Made by a program: the position numbers and the translations under genes | Origin: Clostridia bacterium | GTDB lineage: Bacteria > Bacillota > Clostridia > Oscillospirales > QAMX01 | Direction of reading: 5' to 3' | NCBI GenBank assembly: GCA_017547975.1 | Contig: JAFYNU010000233.1 | Location: 1-27,548 of the forward strand | Length of the DNA: 27,548 nt | Notes under the pieces: generated by a model | Told to the model about the DNA's origin: nothing | What the model saw: only the letters and a program-made list of their open reading frames with translations | Databases searched by the model: none | In this document: one piece after another, positions 8,113 to 15,302 of the stretch | Position numbering within the stretch: position 1 is the stretch's first letter | How the letters are laid out: each line of letters starts with the position of its first letter

Positions 8113-10065
8113 TTAAATATCGAGGTTTGTGACATATTTTGCGTGTTTTTCGATGTATTCCCGTCTGGGACCAACCATATCCCCCATCAGGAGGGTAAAG
8201 GCTTCGTCAGCGGCGGCCGCATCGGCCATTTCCACCTTCAGGATGGTCCGGTTGGCAGGATCCATGGTGGTTTCCCAAAGCTGTTCGGGGTTCATTTCAC
8301 CAAGACCCTTGTAGCGCTGAATACCGTCTTCAGGAACACCGCCCAGTTCTTCCACAATTTCCTGCATGGCCTTTTCGTCAAAGGCGTAGCGGGGAGGAAG
8401 CTTACCCTTTTGGATCTTGTAAAGGGGAGGTTGGGCAATGTAGACGTAACCAGCTTCGATCAATGGCTTCATGAACCGGAAGAAGAAGGTCAAAAGCAGA
8501 CAACGGATGTGGCTGCCGTCCACGTCGGCATCCGCCATGATGATAACCTTATGGTAACGAACCTTTTCCACGTCAAATTCCGAACCGACCCCGGCTCCCA
8601 GGGCTGTGATGATGGGAGCCAGTCGGTCGTTACCGAAGATACGGTCCACCCGGGCCTTTTCCACGTTCAGCATTTTGCCCCACAGAGGAAGAATGGCCTG
8701 ATATTTCCGGTCACGTCCCTGTTTGGCACTGCCTCCTGCGGAGTCACCCTCGACGATGTAGATTTCGGTGTTTTCCGGGTTTTTGTCCTGGCAGTCGGCA
8801 AGCTTACCGGGCAGCGAAGCACTGTCCAAAGCCGACTTGCGGCGGGTAGCTTCCTTGGCTTTTCGTGCGGCTTCACGGGCCCTGGCGGCAGATACCGCCT
8901 TTTCCAGAATGGCTTTGCCTACCACAGGGTTTTCTTCCAGGAAGGCGGAAAGCTTTTCCTGCACCATGGAATCCACCAGGGTACGAATTTCGGAGTTACC
9001 CAGCTTGGTCTTGGTCTGTCCTTCAAACTGGGGTTCCCGGAGTTTTACACTGATAACGGCGGCAAGACCTTCTCTCACGTCGTCGCCGGTAAGAACCTTA
9101 TCGTTATCCTTGATGAAGTTCTTTTTCTTGGCGTAATCGTTGATTACACGGGTCAATGCGGTTTTGAAGCCGGTTTCGTGCATGCCGCCTTCGGTGGTGC
9201 GGACGTTATTGGCAAAGGAGAGGATATTTTCGTTGTAGGTATCGTTGTATTGAATGGCGATTTCCACGCTGGAATCGTCCCGGGCTCCCTTCATGAAGAT
9301 AACCTTATCGTGAACCGGAGTCTTGTTGGTATTCAGGTATTCCACAAAGGAGGCAACGCCGCCTTCGTAGTAGAAGCTGTCCTGTTCCACCTCTTCGGGA
9401 TTGCGAAGGTCGGTCAGGGTAATACGAAGTCCTGCGGTCAGGAAGGCCGCTTCCCGAAGAAGGGCTTTCAGGGTATCGTATTCAAAAACGGTTTCTTCAA
9501 AAATTTCAGGGTCTGGTTTGAAGGTTACAGTGGTACCGGTATAATCCCGTTCCCCGATTTTTTTCAGGGAATAGCAGGGAACACCGCGTTCGAAGCGTTG
9601 CTTCATCAGGTCGGTCCCGTCGTGACACACCTCAACCTCGGTCCATTCCGAAAGGGCATTTACAACCGAAGCACCAACGCCATGTAAACCGCCGGAAACC
9701 TTGTAGCCGTCGCCGCCGAACTTACCGCCGGCGTGAAGAATGGTATATACCACTTCCACGGTGGAGGTGCCGGTTTTGGGGTGTTTGCCGGTGGGGATAC
9801 CACGGCCGTTGTCTTCTACCCGGATGATTTCGCCCGGGAGAATATCAACCTTGATGTGGTTGCAGAAACCAGCCAGAGCTTCATCCACAGCATTGTCAAC
9901 GATTTCGTGAACAAGATGATGTAATCCCCGGATGGAGGTGGTACCGATATACATACCGGGACGCTTACGAACCGCTTCCAGACCTTCCAGAATTTGAATT
10001 TGATCTGCGCCGTATTCTTTTTTCTCTTCCTCCGAGGTAGGAGTATTCAAAATTTCTTCGCTCAT
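8113..10065 (-). CDS. gyrB: DNA gyrase subunit B
   Basis: This is the ATPase subunit of gyrase. The 650-residue protein has the GHKL ATP-binding motifs HEIVDNAVDEA (53-63, N58) and VEDNGRGIP (83-91), a Lys-containing glycine-rich lid (GGLHGVGASVVNAL), the TOPRIM start EGDSAGGSAKQGRDRKYQ, the DADVDGSHI metal site and the C-terminal QRYKGLGEM block. The length is that of Gram-positive GyrB, without the insert of E. coli GyrB. The start at 10065 has only AAAGG about 14 nt upstream, a slightly long spacing, but MSEE...YGADQIQILEGLEAVRKRPGMY is a usual clostridial N-terminus. It lies 31 nt after remB and 16 nt before gyrA, in the classic recF-remB-gyrB-gyrA order. Confidence 0.98.
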   Translation of the reverse strand: MSEEILNTPTSEEEKKEYGADQIQILEGLEAVRKRPGMYIGTTSIRGLHHLVHEIVDNAVDEALAGFCNHIKVDILPGEIIRVEDNGRGIPTGKHPKTGTSTVEVVYTILHAGGKFGGDGYKVSGGLHGVGASVVNALSEWTEVEVCHDGTDLMKQRFERGVPCYSLKKIGERDYTGTTVTFKPDPEIFEETVFEYDTLKALLREAAFLTAGLRITLTDLRNPEEVEQDSFYYEGGVASFVEYLNTNKTPVHDKVIFMKGARDDSSVEIAIQYNDTYNENILSFANNVRTTEGGMHETGFKTALTRVINDYAKKKNFIKDNDKVLTGDDVREGLAAVISVKLREPQFEGQTKTKLGNSEIRTLVDSMVQEKLSAFLEENPVVGKAILEKAVSAARAREAARKAKEATRRKSALDSASLPGKLADCQDKNPENTEIYIVEGDSAGGSAKQGRDRKYQAILPLWGKMLNVEKARVDRIFGNDRLAPIITALGAGVGSEFDVEKVRYHKVIIMADADVDGSHIRCLLLTFFFRFMKPLIEAGYVYIAQPPLYKIQKGKLPPRYAFDEKAMQEIVEELGGVPEDGIQRYKGLGEMNPEQLWETTMDPANRTILKVEMADAAAADEAFTLLMGDMVGPRREYIEKHAKYVTNLDI

Positions 10066-10096
10066 AGTGATTCAGGCTGCCTTTCCTTGGTGTCTT

Positions 10097-10369
10097 TTAG
10101 AGAAGGTTTTGCGTGGGGTTTTTGCTTCTTTTGTAAAGGGTAGAGGATGTAATCGGGGACATGTAAAGAATATCCTTTTCCCCTTTTTTTATCAGGATCA
10201 ACGATTTCGGCAGATCAAAGGCGCCGCCAATGTTGACCAGGTTTTTCTTTTTTTCGTATTGCTCCAGAAATTCGGTGCTTTCCCGGGAGGCGGTCAGATT
10301 ATCCAAATCGAAAATACCGATCAGATCCCGATCGTCACACAGGATATTATTACCAATATGCAGGTACAT
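10097..10369 (-). CDS. remB: RemB-like extracellular matrix regulator (DUF370 family)
   Basis: This 90-residue protein has the family opening MYLHIGNN followed by an IFDLDNL strand (19-25) and a LVNIGG turn (44-49). In B. subtilis the paralogue RemA is a DNA-binding activator of biofilm-matrix genes, and remB (yaaB) occupies this same place between recF and gyrB; RemB's own role is less defined. Identification therefore rests on both sequence and position. Its ATG overlaps the recF stop (TAATG, one shared base at 10369), with AAAGGA inside the end of recF, so translation is probably coupled. The C-terminal tail from about residue 70 is polar and less typical. Confidence 0.82.
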   Translation of the reverse strand: MYLHIGNNILCDDRDLIGIFDLDNLTASRESTEFLEQYEKKKNLVNIGGAFDLPKSLILIKKGEKDILYMSPITSSTLYKRSKNPTQNLL

Positions 10370-11481
10370 TAAAATTCACATTCCTTTATGATTTGGCCGT
10401 TATGGAACACAAATTGTTTTCCTTCGGTTTCCTCTGAAAGTGTAATCGGGTCACAGCAGGTAATGAAAATCTGCCCACGATGAATATGGTTCAGAATGAA
10501 ATTTTTTCGTCCCGTATCCAGTTCGGAAAGAACGTCATCCAAAAATAACACCGGCTGACGTCCGGTTTCCATTTCGATCAGATCCCGTTCCGCAAGCTTC
10601 AGAGAAAGAGCAATGCTGCGCATTTGCCCTTGGGATGCATAATTTTTAGCCGCAAAATCGTTGATACCAATATTCAGGTCGTCCTTATGGATACCGGAAA
10701 GGGGCGTTTCGGCCTCAAATTCGCTATGCATCAGCTCGGTGAATCTTGCATAAATTCTATCTTCGTTTTCCCTGGGAGTAGCTTCAGGATCTGCTTTTGA
10801 AATGGTCTTATAGTGGATGATCAGGTCCTCCCGTCCTCCCGAAATATCTTCATGAAGTATTTTTGCCTTTTGGGTAAGGGAATCACAAAAATTCTTTCTC
10901 ATGGCAATGATTTCGGATGCGGAACGGGCCATGTCGGCATTATAAGCGTCGCATAACGTACGGTTTTTCTCGTTATATTCCTCTTTCAAAAGGGCTCGCT
11001 TCATGCGAAGGGTTCGATTGTAACGAGAAAGGGTCTCGTAATAAAAGGGACGAATTTGGCACAGAGGAAGATCCAGAAGACGCCGTCTTTCGGAAGCCCC
11101 CGCTTTGATTAAGTAGAGGTCATCGGGTGTGAAAAGTACGACCGGAAGGATGCCGATTACGTCAGAGGATCTTCTCTGGGGAATTTCGTTGAGAAGAAGA
11201 TGCTTCTTTTTTCCCCGTTCCAGGGTTACTTCCAGGGTGAAATCCCGGACTCCGTTGAAAAGAGTTTCGGAAATTCGGAAAAAAGGGGCGTCATGACGGA
11301 TCAGAATTTCGTCCTTTGGTGCCCGGAAGGATTTTTGGGCGGAAAAATAGAAAAGCGCTTCAATCAGATTTGTTTTTCCTTGGGCATTCTCTCCGGAAAT
11401 CAGGTTGACGTGGGGGGAGAAGGAACAGGAAAGGGATTCAAAGTTCCGAAAATTTTCCAGTTGAACCGAGTGGATCGGCAT
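10369..11481 (-). CDS. recF: DNA replication and repair protein RecF
   Basis: This SMC-like ATPase works with RecO and RecR to load RecA at single-strand gaps. The 370-residue protein has Walker A GENAQGKT (30-37), the ABC-type signature SQGQMRSIALSLKLAE in the C-terminal half, and Walker B PVLFLDDVLSELD. It starts at 11481 with AAAGGA upstream, 21 nt after the dnaN stop. In B. subtilis a small S4-domain gene (rlbA/yaaA) lies between dnaN and recF; no such gene fits here. The stop overlaps the remB start by one base. Confidence 0.97.
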   Translation of the reverse strand: MPIHSVQLENFRNFESLSCSFSPHVNLISGENAQGKTNLIEALFYFSAQKSFRAPKDEILIRHDAPFFRISETLFNGVRDFTLEVTLERGKKKHLLLNEIPQRRSSDVIGILPVVLFTPDDLYLIKAGASERRRLLDLPLCQIRPFYYETLSRYNRTLRMKRALLKEEYNEKNRTLCDAYNADMARSASEIIAMRKNFCDSLTQKAKILHEDISGGREDLIIHYKTISKADPEATPRENEDRIYARFTELMHSEFEAETPLSGIHKDDLNIGINDFAAKNYASQGQMRSIALSLKLAERDLIEMETGRQPVLFLDDVLSELDTGRKNFILNHIHRGQIFITCCDPITLSEETEGKQFVFHNGQIIKECEF

Positions 11482-11502
11482 GGTGTAGGTCCTTTCGCCG
11501 CT

Positions 11503-12615
11503 TTAGTTCTTCAAGCGGACCGGCATGATGATCTGGATGTAGTTGTCGTTATTTTCGGGACGAACGACACAAGGCAACACCGGGCTGGAAAGCTCCAGAG
11601 TAAGATTTGCCTCGTCAATGGCCTTAATGGCATCCAGGAAGATGCGGTTATTGAATCCGATTTCGAAATTTTCGTAGCTTGCGGGAAGATCAATTTCATC
11701 GCTTGCGGTACCCAGTGTGGAAACGCAGGAGAGCCGGGCGGTGTTTCCCGAAAGAGAGAAACGGACATGGTTGCGGAGTCTTTCGTTGATGATCAGCGAA
11801 ACGCGTTCGGCAGCGTCGGAGAGACGTTTTTGATCAAAGGGAACAACGATATGTCCTTTTTTGGGGATAAAGGAGGTGTAATCGTAATATTTGCCTTCCA
11901 GCAGACGGGAAATGACGGTGGTTTTTTCCAGTTTGAAGCAAATACGCTTTTGGGAAAGGATGATTTCCACGGGATCTTCCACGTCTTCCAGGATTTTTTC
12001 CATTTCGCGGGAGGTGGGACCGGGCAAAATGAAATCGAAATCTTTTTGATCGGCAGTCAGATTCAGGAGTTTTTCCCGGCGCATGGCCATACGGTAATTG
12101 TCAATGGCTACAATATTGAGGATACCATCTTTTACGTCAAAGTATAACCCGGTCAGAATGGGTTTGATGTCGGTTTGTGCGGTGGCAAAGATGGTTTTTT
12201 CGATCATGTTTTTCAGAGTATCCTGGGGAACGGTCAAAGAAAGCTCCTGTTCAATGGAGGGAATTTCGGGGAATTCGGCAGGATCGATCAGAGGAATGGA
12301 AAATTCGACGGGACCGCACTTGATGTGGGTAACTCCTTCGTTTTCGGTTTCGAAGATGATGTTTTCATCGGGAAGCTTGCGGATAATGTCGGAGAAGAGA
12401 CGGGCATTGACACAGGTTTTGCCTTCCTCTTCCACGTTGGCGCTGCACTTGGTAATGATGCCGATTTCCAGATTGTAGGAAGTCAGGGTCAGTCCTTCGT
12501 AGGTGCATTCGATCAGAATCCCTTCCAGGGCGGGAATGGCGTTTTTGGCGGCTACGGCGCGGGATGCAATACCCAGGGATTCGGCTAATATGGCCTTCTG
12601 GCAAATGAATTTCAT
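11503..12615 (-). CDS. dnaN: DNA polymerase III beta sliding clamp
   Basis: This is the ring-shaped processivity clamp of the replicative polymerase and a partner of mismatch repair and initiation control. The chosen ATG at 12615 (MKFICQKAIL) has AAGGAG 6 nt upstream; a longer reading to 12642 adds residues that the family lacks and would bury this site. The 370-residue protein shows the three-domain clamp pattern: SRAVAAKNAIPALEGI (18-33), a middle domain with FATAQTDIKPILTGLYF, and the conserved C-terminal MPVRL that closes the peptide-binding pocket. It lies directly downstream of the oriC element in the dnaA-dnaN gap. No terminator separates it from dnaA, and I see no convincing separate promoter. 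Confidence 0.97.
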   Translation of the reverse strand: MKFICQKAILAESLGIASRAVAAKNAIPALEGILIECTYEGLTLTSYNLEIGIITKCSANVEEEGKTCVNARLFSDIIRKLPDENIIFETENEGVTHIKCGPVEFSIPLIDPAEFPEIPSIEQELSLTVPQDTLKNMIEKTIFATAQTDIKPILTGLYFDVKDGILNIVAIDNYRMAMRREKLLNLTADQKDFDFILPGPTSREMEKILEDVEDPVEIILSQKRICFKLEKTTVISRLLEGKYYDYTSFIPKKGHIVVPFDQKRLSDAAERVSLIINERLRNHVRFSLSGNTARLSCVSTLGTASDEIDLPASYENFEIGFNNRIFLDAIKAIDEANLTLELSSPVLPCVVRPENNDNYIQIIMPVRLKN

Positions 12616-12650
12616 AGGCTCTCCTTGTGAATATAAAGACAAATATAGTT

Positions 12651-12696
12651 ATTATTATTTTGTTGTTGTAGTAGAGGGTGTGGATATGGTGGAAAA
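12651..12696 (-). other. oriC: oriC basal unwinding element: tandem DnaA boxes, GC step, DnaA-trio-like repeats
   Basis: Read in the dnaA direction, two abutting DnaA boxes, TTTTCCACC (12696-12688) and ATATCCACA (12687-12679), are followed by the short GC step CCCT and then by CTACTA, three CAA and three AAT triplets (12674-12651). In B. subtilis the same order of two boxes, GC tract and trinucleotide array starting CTACTA forms the site where DnaA opens the duplex. Here only the two triplets next to the GC step match the 3'-GAT-5' trio exactly; the others keep the three-base period but not the middle adenine. An AT-rich stretch continues to about 12630, just before the dnaN ribosome site. 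Confidence 0.8.
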
Positions 12697-12742
12697 GCTA
12701 TGGAAACGGGCTTGTCAGGCTGATTTCCGTGTTTGCATTTCC

Positions 12743-12843
12743 TGGGGATAAATCAAACGGGGTGGGGATTGCTTTGTGGACATCCTGAGATTACACACAT
12801 CCACTTTTCCACTGTGGAAAAAGTCCTGTGGATTTGTGGATTA
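12743..12843. other. oriC: DnaA-box array at the dnaA end of the dnaA-dnaN gap
   Basis: The boxes near consensus are TGGGGATAA (12743-12751), TTTTCCACT (12805-12813), TGTGGAAAA (12813-12821), TGTGGATTT (12827-12835) and TGTGGATTA (12835-12843), the last overlapping the dnaA stop codon. The pair at 12805-12821 forms a near-perfect palindrome TTTTCCAC-T-GTGGAAAA. Weaker matches lie at 12775-12783 and 12791-12799. With the element at 12651-12696 this makes the gap a compact origin of about 200 bp. Confidence 0.8.
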
Positions 12844-14142
12844 ATTTTCCCGGGAAATGTCGAAGGACAAATCCTTGATTTGAGCTTTGAATTCCGGGTC
12901 TTTTGCCATCATTTCTTCCACTTTTCGGATGGCATTCATAACGGTGGTGTGGTCTTTTCCGAATTCACGGCCGATTTCCGGCAGGGAAAGACCAATCTTT
13001 TCACGAATCAGGTACATGGCCACCTGCCTGGGAACCAGTGCTTCCTTCCGGCGGCTGGTGGAGCGGATGGTATCGGGTTCAATGCCGTAGAACTTGGAAA
13101 CTTCGGTTACCACCAGATTGGGGGTCATCATGACGCCGGGGTCATCCCGGAGGACGTCCTTGATGGCTTCGCTGACCATATCCAGGTCGATGACCTGGTG
13201 GAGGAGATTCTGTTTTGCCATCAGTTTTTTGACGGTACCTTCGATTTGACGGATGTTAGCCTTGATGGATTTTGCAATGTGCTGACAGAGCTTTTCAGAA
13301 AGATCCAGTCCCAAAAGGTCAGCCTTGTTTTTGATGATGGCCATACGGGTTTCGTAGTCAGGGTGGGCAATGTCGGCCAAAAGTCCCGCTTCAAACCGGG
13401 AACGAATGCGGTTTTCCAGGGTATACATTTCCTTGGGAGGATGGTCGGCGGTGACCACGATCTGGATGTTGGCCCCGTGAAGGTAGTTGAAGGTGTGGAA
13501 AAATTCTTCTTCGGTCTGCTTTTTACCGGCAATAAATTGAATATCGTCAATAAGAAGCAGGTCAGCGTTACGGTATTTTGCGCGGAATTCTTCCATGCGC
13601 TGGGCGCGCAGGGCGGAAATCAATTCAATGGTGAAGTCTTCCCCGGTGATGTAGACAATTTTGGCACCAGGCTTGTTTTTCCGGATCACGTTTTCGATGG
13701 CCCGGAGAAGGTGGGTTTTGCCAAGACCCGAGTCGCCGTAGATGTAGAGGGGGTTGTACTGATAGGCGGGTTTTTCGGCAACTGCCATGGCTGCGGCGTG
13801 GGCGAAACGATTGGAAGGACCCACAACGAAACGTTCGAAGGTGAATTCCTTGTATTCGCCGCCTTCCTCTTCCTGGGAGCCAAAAAGTTCGGCTTCTTCC
13901 GGAGTCATCAAGACAACGTGTACTTCGGCGGAAAACATGTCGTAGAGCTTGTTTTCCATGATTTCCTTGTAGCGCTCTTCGATATTGTTCTTGGTAATCT
14001 GGGAAGGAACCGATATGTAAAGGGTGTTGTTCTGGAACGCAATGGCACGGGCTTCGGAAAACCAGATGTTGATGGTAACCTGGGATAATTCGCTTTCAAG
14101 CAGTTTGAGAAGGTTTGTAAGGATGTCCTGTACAGTTTTCAA
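12841..14142 (-). CDS. dnaA: Chromosomal replication initiator DnaA
   Basis: DnaA is the AAA+ protein that binds DnaA boxes and melts oriC. I start it at the TTG at 14142 (LKTVQDIL, read as Met), with GGGG 9 nt upstream. This gives 433 residues and places the domain I helix at the N-terminus as in other Firmicutes. An ATG at 14217 would be only about 6 nt from the predicted transcription start, and a start at 14283 precedes the promoter. Domain I is about 1-75, domain II a very short acidic linker (about 80-98), domain III has Walker A GDSGLGKTH (136-144) and Walker B LLLIDD (195-200), and domain IV has the box-binding signature FGKDHTTVMNA near the C-terminus. It is transcribed away from rpmH and towards dnaN. 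Confidence 0.96.
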   Translation of the reverse strand: MKTVQDILTNLLKLLESELSQVTINIWFSEARAIAFQNNTLYISVPSQITKNNIEERYKEIMENKLYDMFSAEVHVVLMTPEEAELFGSQEEEGGEYKEFTFERFVVGPSNRFAHAAAMAVAEKPAYQYNPLYIYGDSGLGKTHLLRAIENVIRKNKPGAKIVYITGEDFTIELISALRAQRMEEFRAKYRNADLLLIDDIQFIAGKKQTEEEFFHTFNYLHGANIQIVVTADHPPKEMYTLENRIRSRFEAGLLADIAHPDYETRMAIIKNKADLLGLDLSEKLCQHIAKSIKANIRQIEGTVKKLMAKQNLLHQVIDLDMVSEAIKDVLRDDPGVMMTPNLVVTEVSKFYGIEPDTIRSTSRRKEALVPRQVAMYLIREKIGLSLPEIGREFGKDHTTVMNAIRKVEEMMAKDPEFKAQIKDLSFDISREN

Positions 14143-14229
14143 ATTCGTATTCCCCGTTTCTGAGTGGATTTTTCCTTTGTAGGACCCAAGGATAACAGAG
14201 GGTTTCCCAAGGGGCATACCATACGATTT

Positions 14230-14258
14230 ATTGTACCACAAAATAGCGAAAATAGCAA
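14230..14258 (-). promoter_or_regulatory. Predicted dnaA promoter
   Basis: On the minus strand a -35 TTGCTA (14258-14253) and a -10 TACAAT (14235-14230) are separated by 17 nt. Transcription would start near 14223, leaving a leader of about 80 nt to the TTG start of dnaA. No DnaA box with one mismatch or less overlaps it; AGTGGATTT at 14163-14171 in the leader is a weak candidate. Confidence 0.65.
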
Positions 14259-14395
14259 GCCAAAATGACGGACGGACCACCATATTTTGTTATGAATCAA
14301 GGGGGAAACGAGCATCAAAAAAATGAGAAAAAGGGTAGCTTCAGAAAAAATCAAAAAGAAATTTTGAAAAAATACCCCAATTTCAAAAATAATCC
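14259..14395. other. dnaA-rpmH intergenic stretch, A-rich, no gene
   Basis: This part of the 371-nt gap between the dnaA and rpmH starts contains no credible gene and no DnaA box with one mismatch or less. From about 14315 to 14395 it is a series of A-tracts ending at the rpmH -35 element. These could act as an UP element for RNA polymerase alpha or as flexible AT-rich DNA next to the origin. Confidence 0.5.
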
Positions 14396-14425
14396 TTGAC
14401 AAAACGGTCATTTATGCTTTATAAT
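14396..14425 (+). promoter_or_regulatory. Consensus sigma-A promoter of the rpmH operon
   Basis: The -35 TTGACA (14396-14401) and -10 TATAAT (14420-14425) are both perfect consensus, with an 18-nt spacer and A-tracts upstream. Transcription would start near 14432, with about 80 nt of leader before rpmH. It should be the strongest promoter in the window and would drive rpmH-rnpA-yidD-yidC-jag. Confidence 0.9.
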
Positions 14426-14452
14426 CTCTTTTGCGTCATTGAGGGGATAACT

Positions 14453-14488
14453 ATGCCCTTTTGAGAAGATGGGTCATACCCCATTTTT
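14453..14488 (+). promoter_or_regulatory. Possible leader mini-ORF and small hairpin before rpmH
   Basis: In the rpmH leader, GAGGGG is followed after 6 nt by a four-codon reading frame, ATG CCC TTT TGA (14453-14464). Next comes a 5-bp ATGGG/CCCAT stem (14469-14473 and 14480-14484) and a T-run (14484-14488). This resembles a miniature attenuator, but the stem is short and the arrangement could be chance. Confidence 0.3.
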
Positions 14489-14513
14489 AAAAATGCGAAA
14501 GGATGATTTCAAA

Positions 14514-14651
14514 ATGTTCAGAACATTCCAGCCTAAGAAAAAGCAGCGCAATAAGGAGTGCGGCTTCAGAAAGAGAATGCGCACCGCCAACGGCCGTAAG
14601 GTTCTCGCCCGCAGACGTGCCAAGGGCAGATATAAGCTCAACCGCGTTTAA
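14514..14651 (+). CDS. rpmH: 50S ribosomal protein L34
   Basis: This 45-residue, highly basic ribosomal protein has the full L34 signature: RTFQPKKKQR, then GFRKRMRTANGRKVLARRRAKGR. The ATG at 14514 is chosen because AAAGGA lies 9 nt upstream and the product then begins MFRTFQP, close to the family MKRTFQP; the in-frame ATG at 14469 would add 15 residues that L34 does not have. It is the first gene of the operon. The second residue is Phe where most L34 proteins have Lys. Confidence 0.97.
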   Translation: MFRTFQPKKKQRNKECGFRKRMRTANGRKVLARRRAKGRYKLNRV

Positions 14652-14671
14652 TTTTCCCACTGTCTAAGCGT

Positions 14672-15010
14672 ATGAAATATACCGTACGGCTTAAAAACAG
14701 CAACGACTTTCGTAAATTGTATCGCAGAGGCAAGACCGCTGCACATCCTGTGATAGCGGTCTATTGCCGCGGAAACGGCCGCCGGGAAAACCGGGTCGGC
14801 GTTGCGGTCAGTGTGAAGCTTGGCAATGCTGTTTGGCGCAATCGGGTAAAACGTCGCCTTCGGGAGGTTTATCGCCTGCACGAGGATCGTTTTTTGCCCG
14901 GTCAGGACGTAATTTTTGTTGGCAGAAAGCGTACATATGACGCAAAGTTTTCCGAATTGGAATCTTCCATGCTGAAGATCTGCGGAAAGCTTGGTATGCT
15001 TCGCAAATGA
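14672..15010 (+). CDS. rnpA: Ribonuclease P protein component
   Basis: This is the basic protein subunit that assists the RNase P RNA in 5' maturation of tRNAs. The 112-residue protein has the family N-terminus (RLKNSNDFRKLYRRGK) and the RNR motif in KLGNAVWRNRVKRRLRE (about 49-65). It starts 20 nt after rpmH with no recognisable Shine-Dalgarno, which may keep its level far below that of L34. Its stop overlaps the yidD start (ATGA at 15007-15010). Confidence 0.96.
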   Translation: MKYTVRLKNSNDFRKLYRRGKTAAHPVIAVYCRGNGRRENRVGVAVSVKLGNAVWRNRVKRRLREVYRLHEDRFLPGQDVIFVGRKRTYDAKFSELESSMLKICGKLGMLRK

Positions 15011-15252
15011 AAAGAATTCTGATCGGTTTGATCCGTTTTTACCAAAGGTATATTTCTCCCATGAAAGGACCCTGTTGCAGGTTCATCCCGACCTGTTCGG
15101 AATATGCTGTCCTTTCGATTCAACGTTTCGGAGTTTTTCGTGGAGTGATTTTGAGTACGCGCCGCATTTTGCGGTGTCATCCGCTCTGCCCGGGGGGATA
15201 CGACCCGGTTCCGGAAACCTATCCCAAAAGGGGTAGAAAAAACAGCAACTAA
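15007..15252 (+). CDS. yidD: Membrane protein insertion efficiency factor YidD
   Basis: This small 81-residue protein has the hallmark blocks YQRYISP (12-18), CCRFIPTCSEYA (23-34) and RCHPLCPGGYDPVP (56-69). The family is membrane-associated through an N-terminal amphipathic helix and aids YidC- and Sec-dependent insertion. It overlaps rnpA by 4 nt (ATGA), so the two are translationally coupled, as in many bacteria. The C-terminus is basic. Confidence 0.95.
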   Translation: MKRILIGLIRFYQRYISPMKGPCCRFIPTCSEYAVLSIQRFGVFRGVILSTRRILRCHPLCPGGYDPVPETYPKRGRKNSN

Positions 15253-15258
15253 CAAAAG

Positions 15259-15302
15259 AAAGGAACGTTTTCTTTTTCCGTGGAAAAGAAAACAACTGAG
15301 AA
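15259..15302 (+). promoter_or_regulatory. Shine-Dalgarno separated from the yidC start by a hairpin
   Basis: The only good ribosome site before yidC, AAAGGA (15259-15264), lies 38 nt from the ATG. Between them are complementary arms 15267-15279 and 15282-15293 (GTTTTCTTTTTCC and GGAAAAGAAAAC, with one bulged T). If they pair, the working distance from AAAGGA to the ATG shrinks to about 11 nt. An in-frame TGA at 15297-15299 rules out an upstream start. Confidence 0.5.

Noticed and set aside
9881..9889. TCATCCACA in gyrB (and again at 5572-5580 at the end of gyrA) as DnaA boxes
   Set aside because: Each is an isolated one-mismatch match in coding sequence, explained by Val-Asp-Glu-type codons, with no clustering.
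12841..14283. Longer DnaA starting at 14283 or at the ATG at 14217
   Set aside because: The extra N-terminal residues are not part of DnaA domain I, and these starts lie before or within a few bases of the predicted transcription start.
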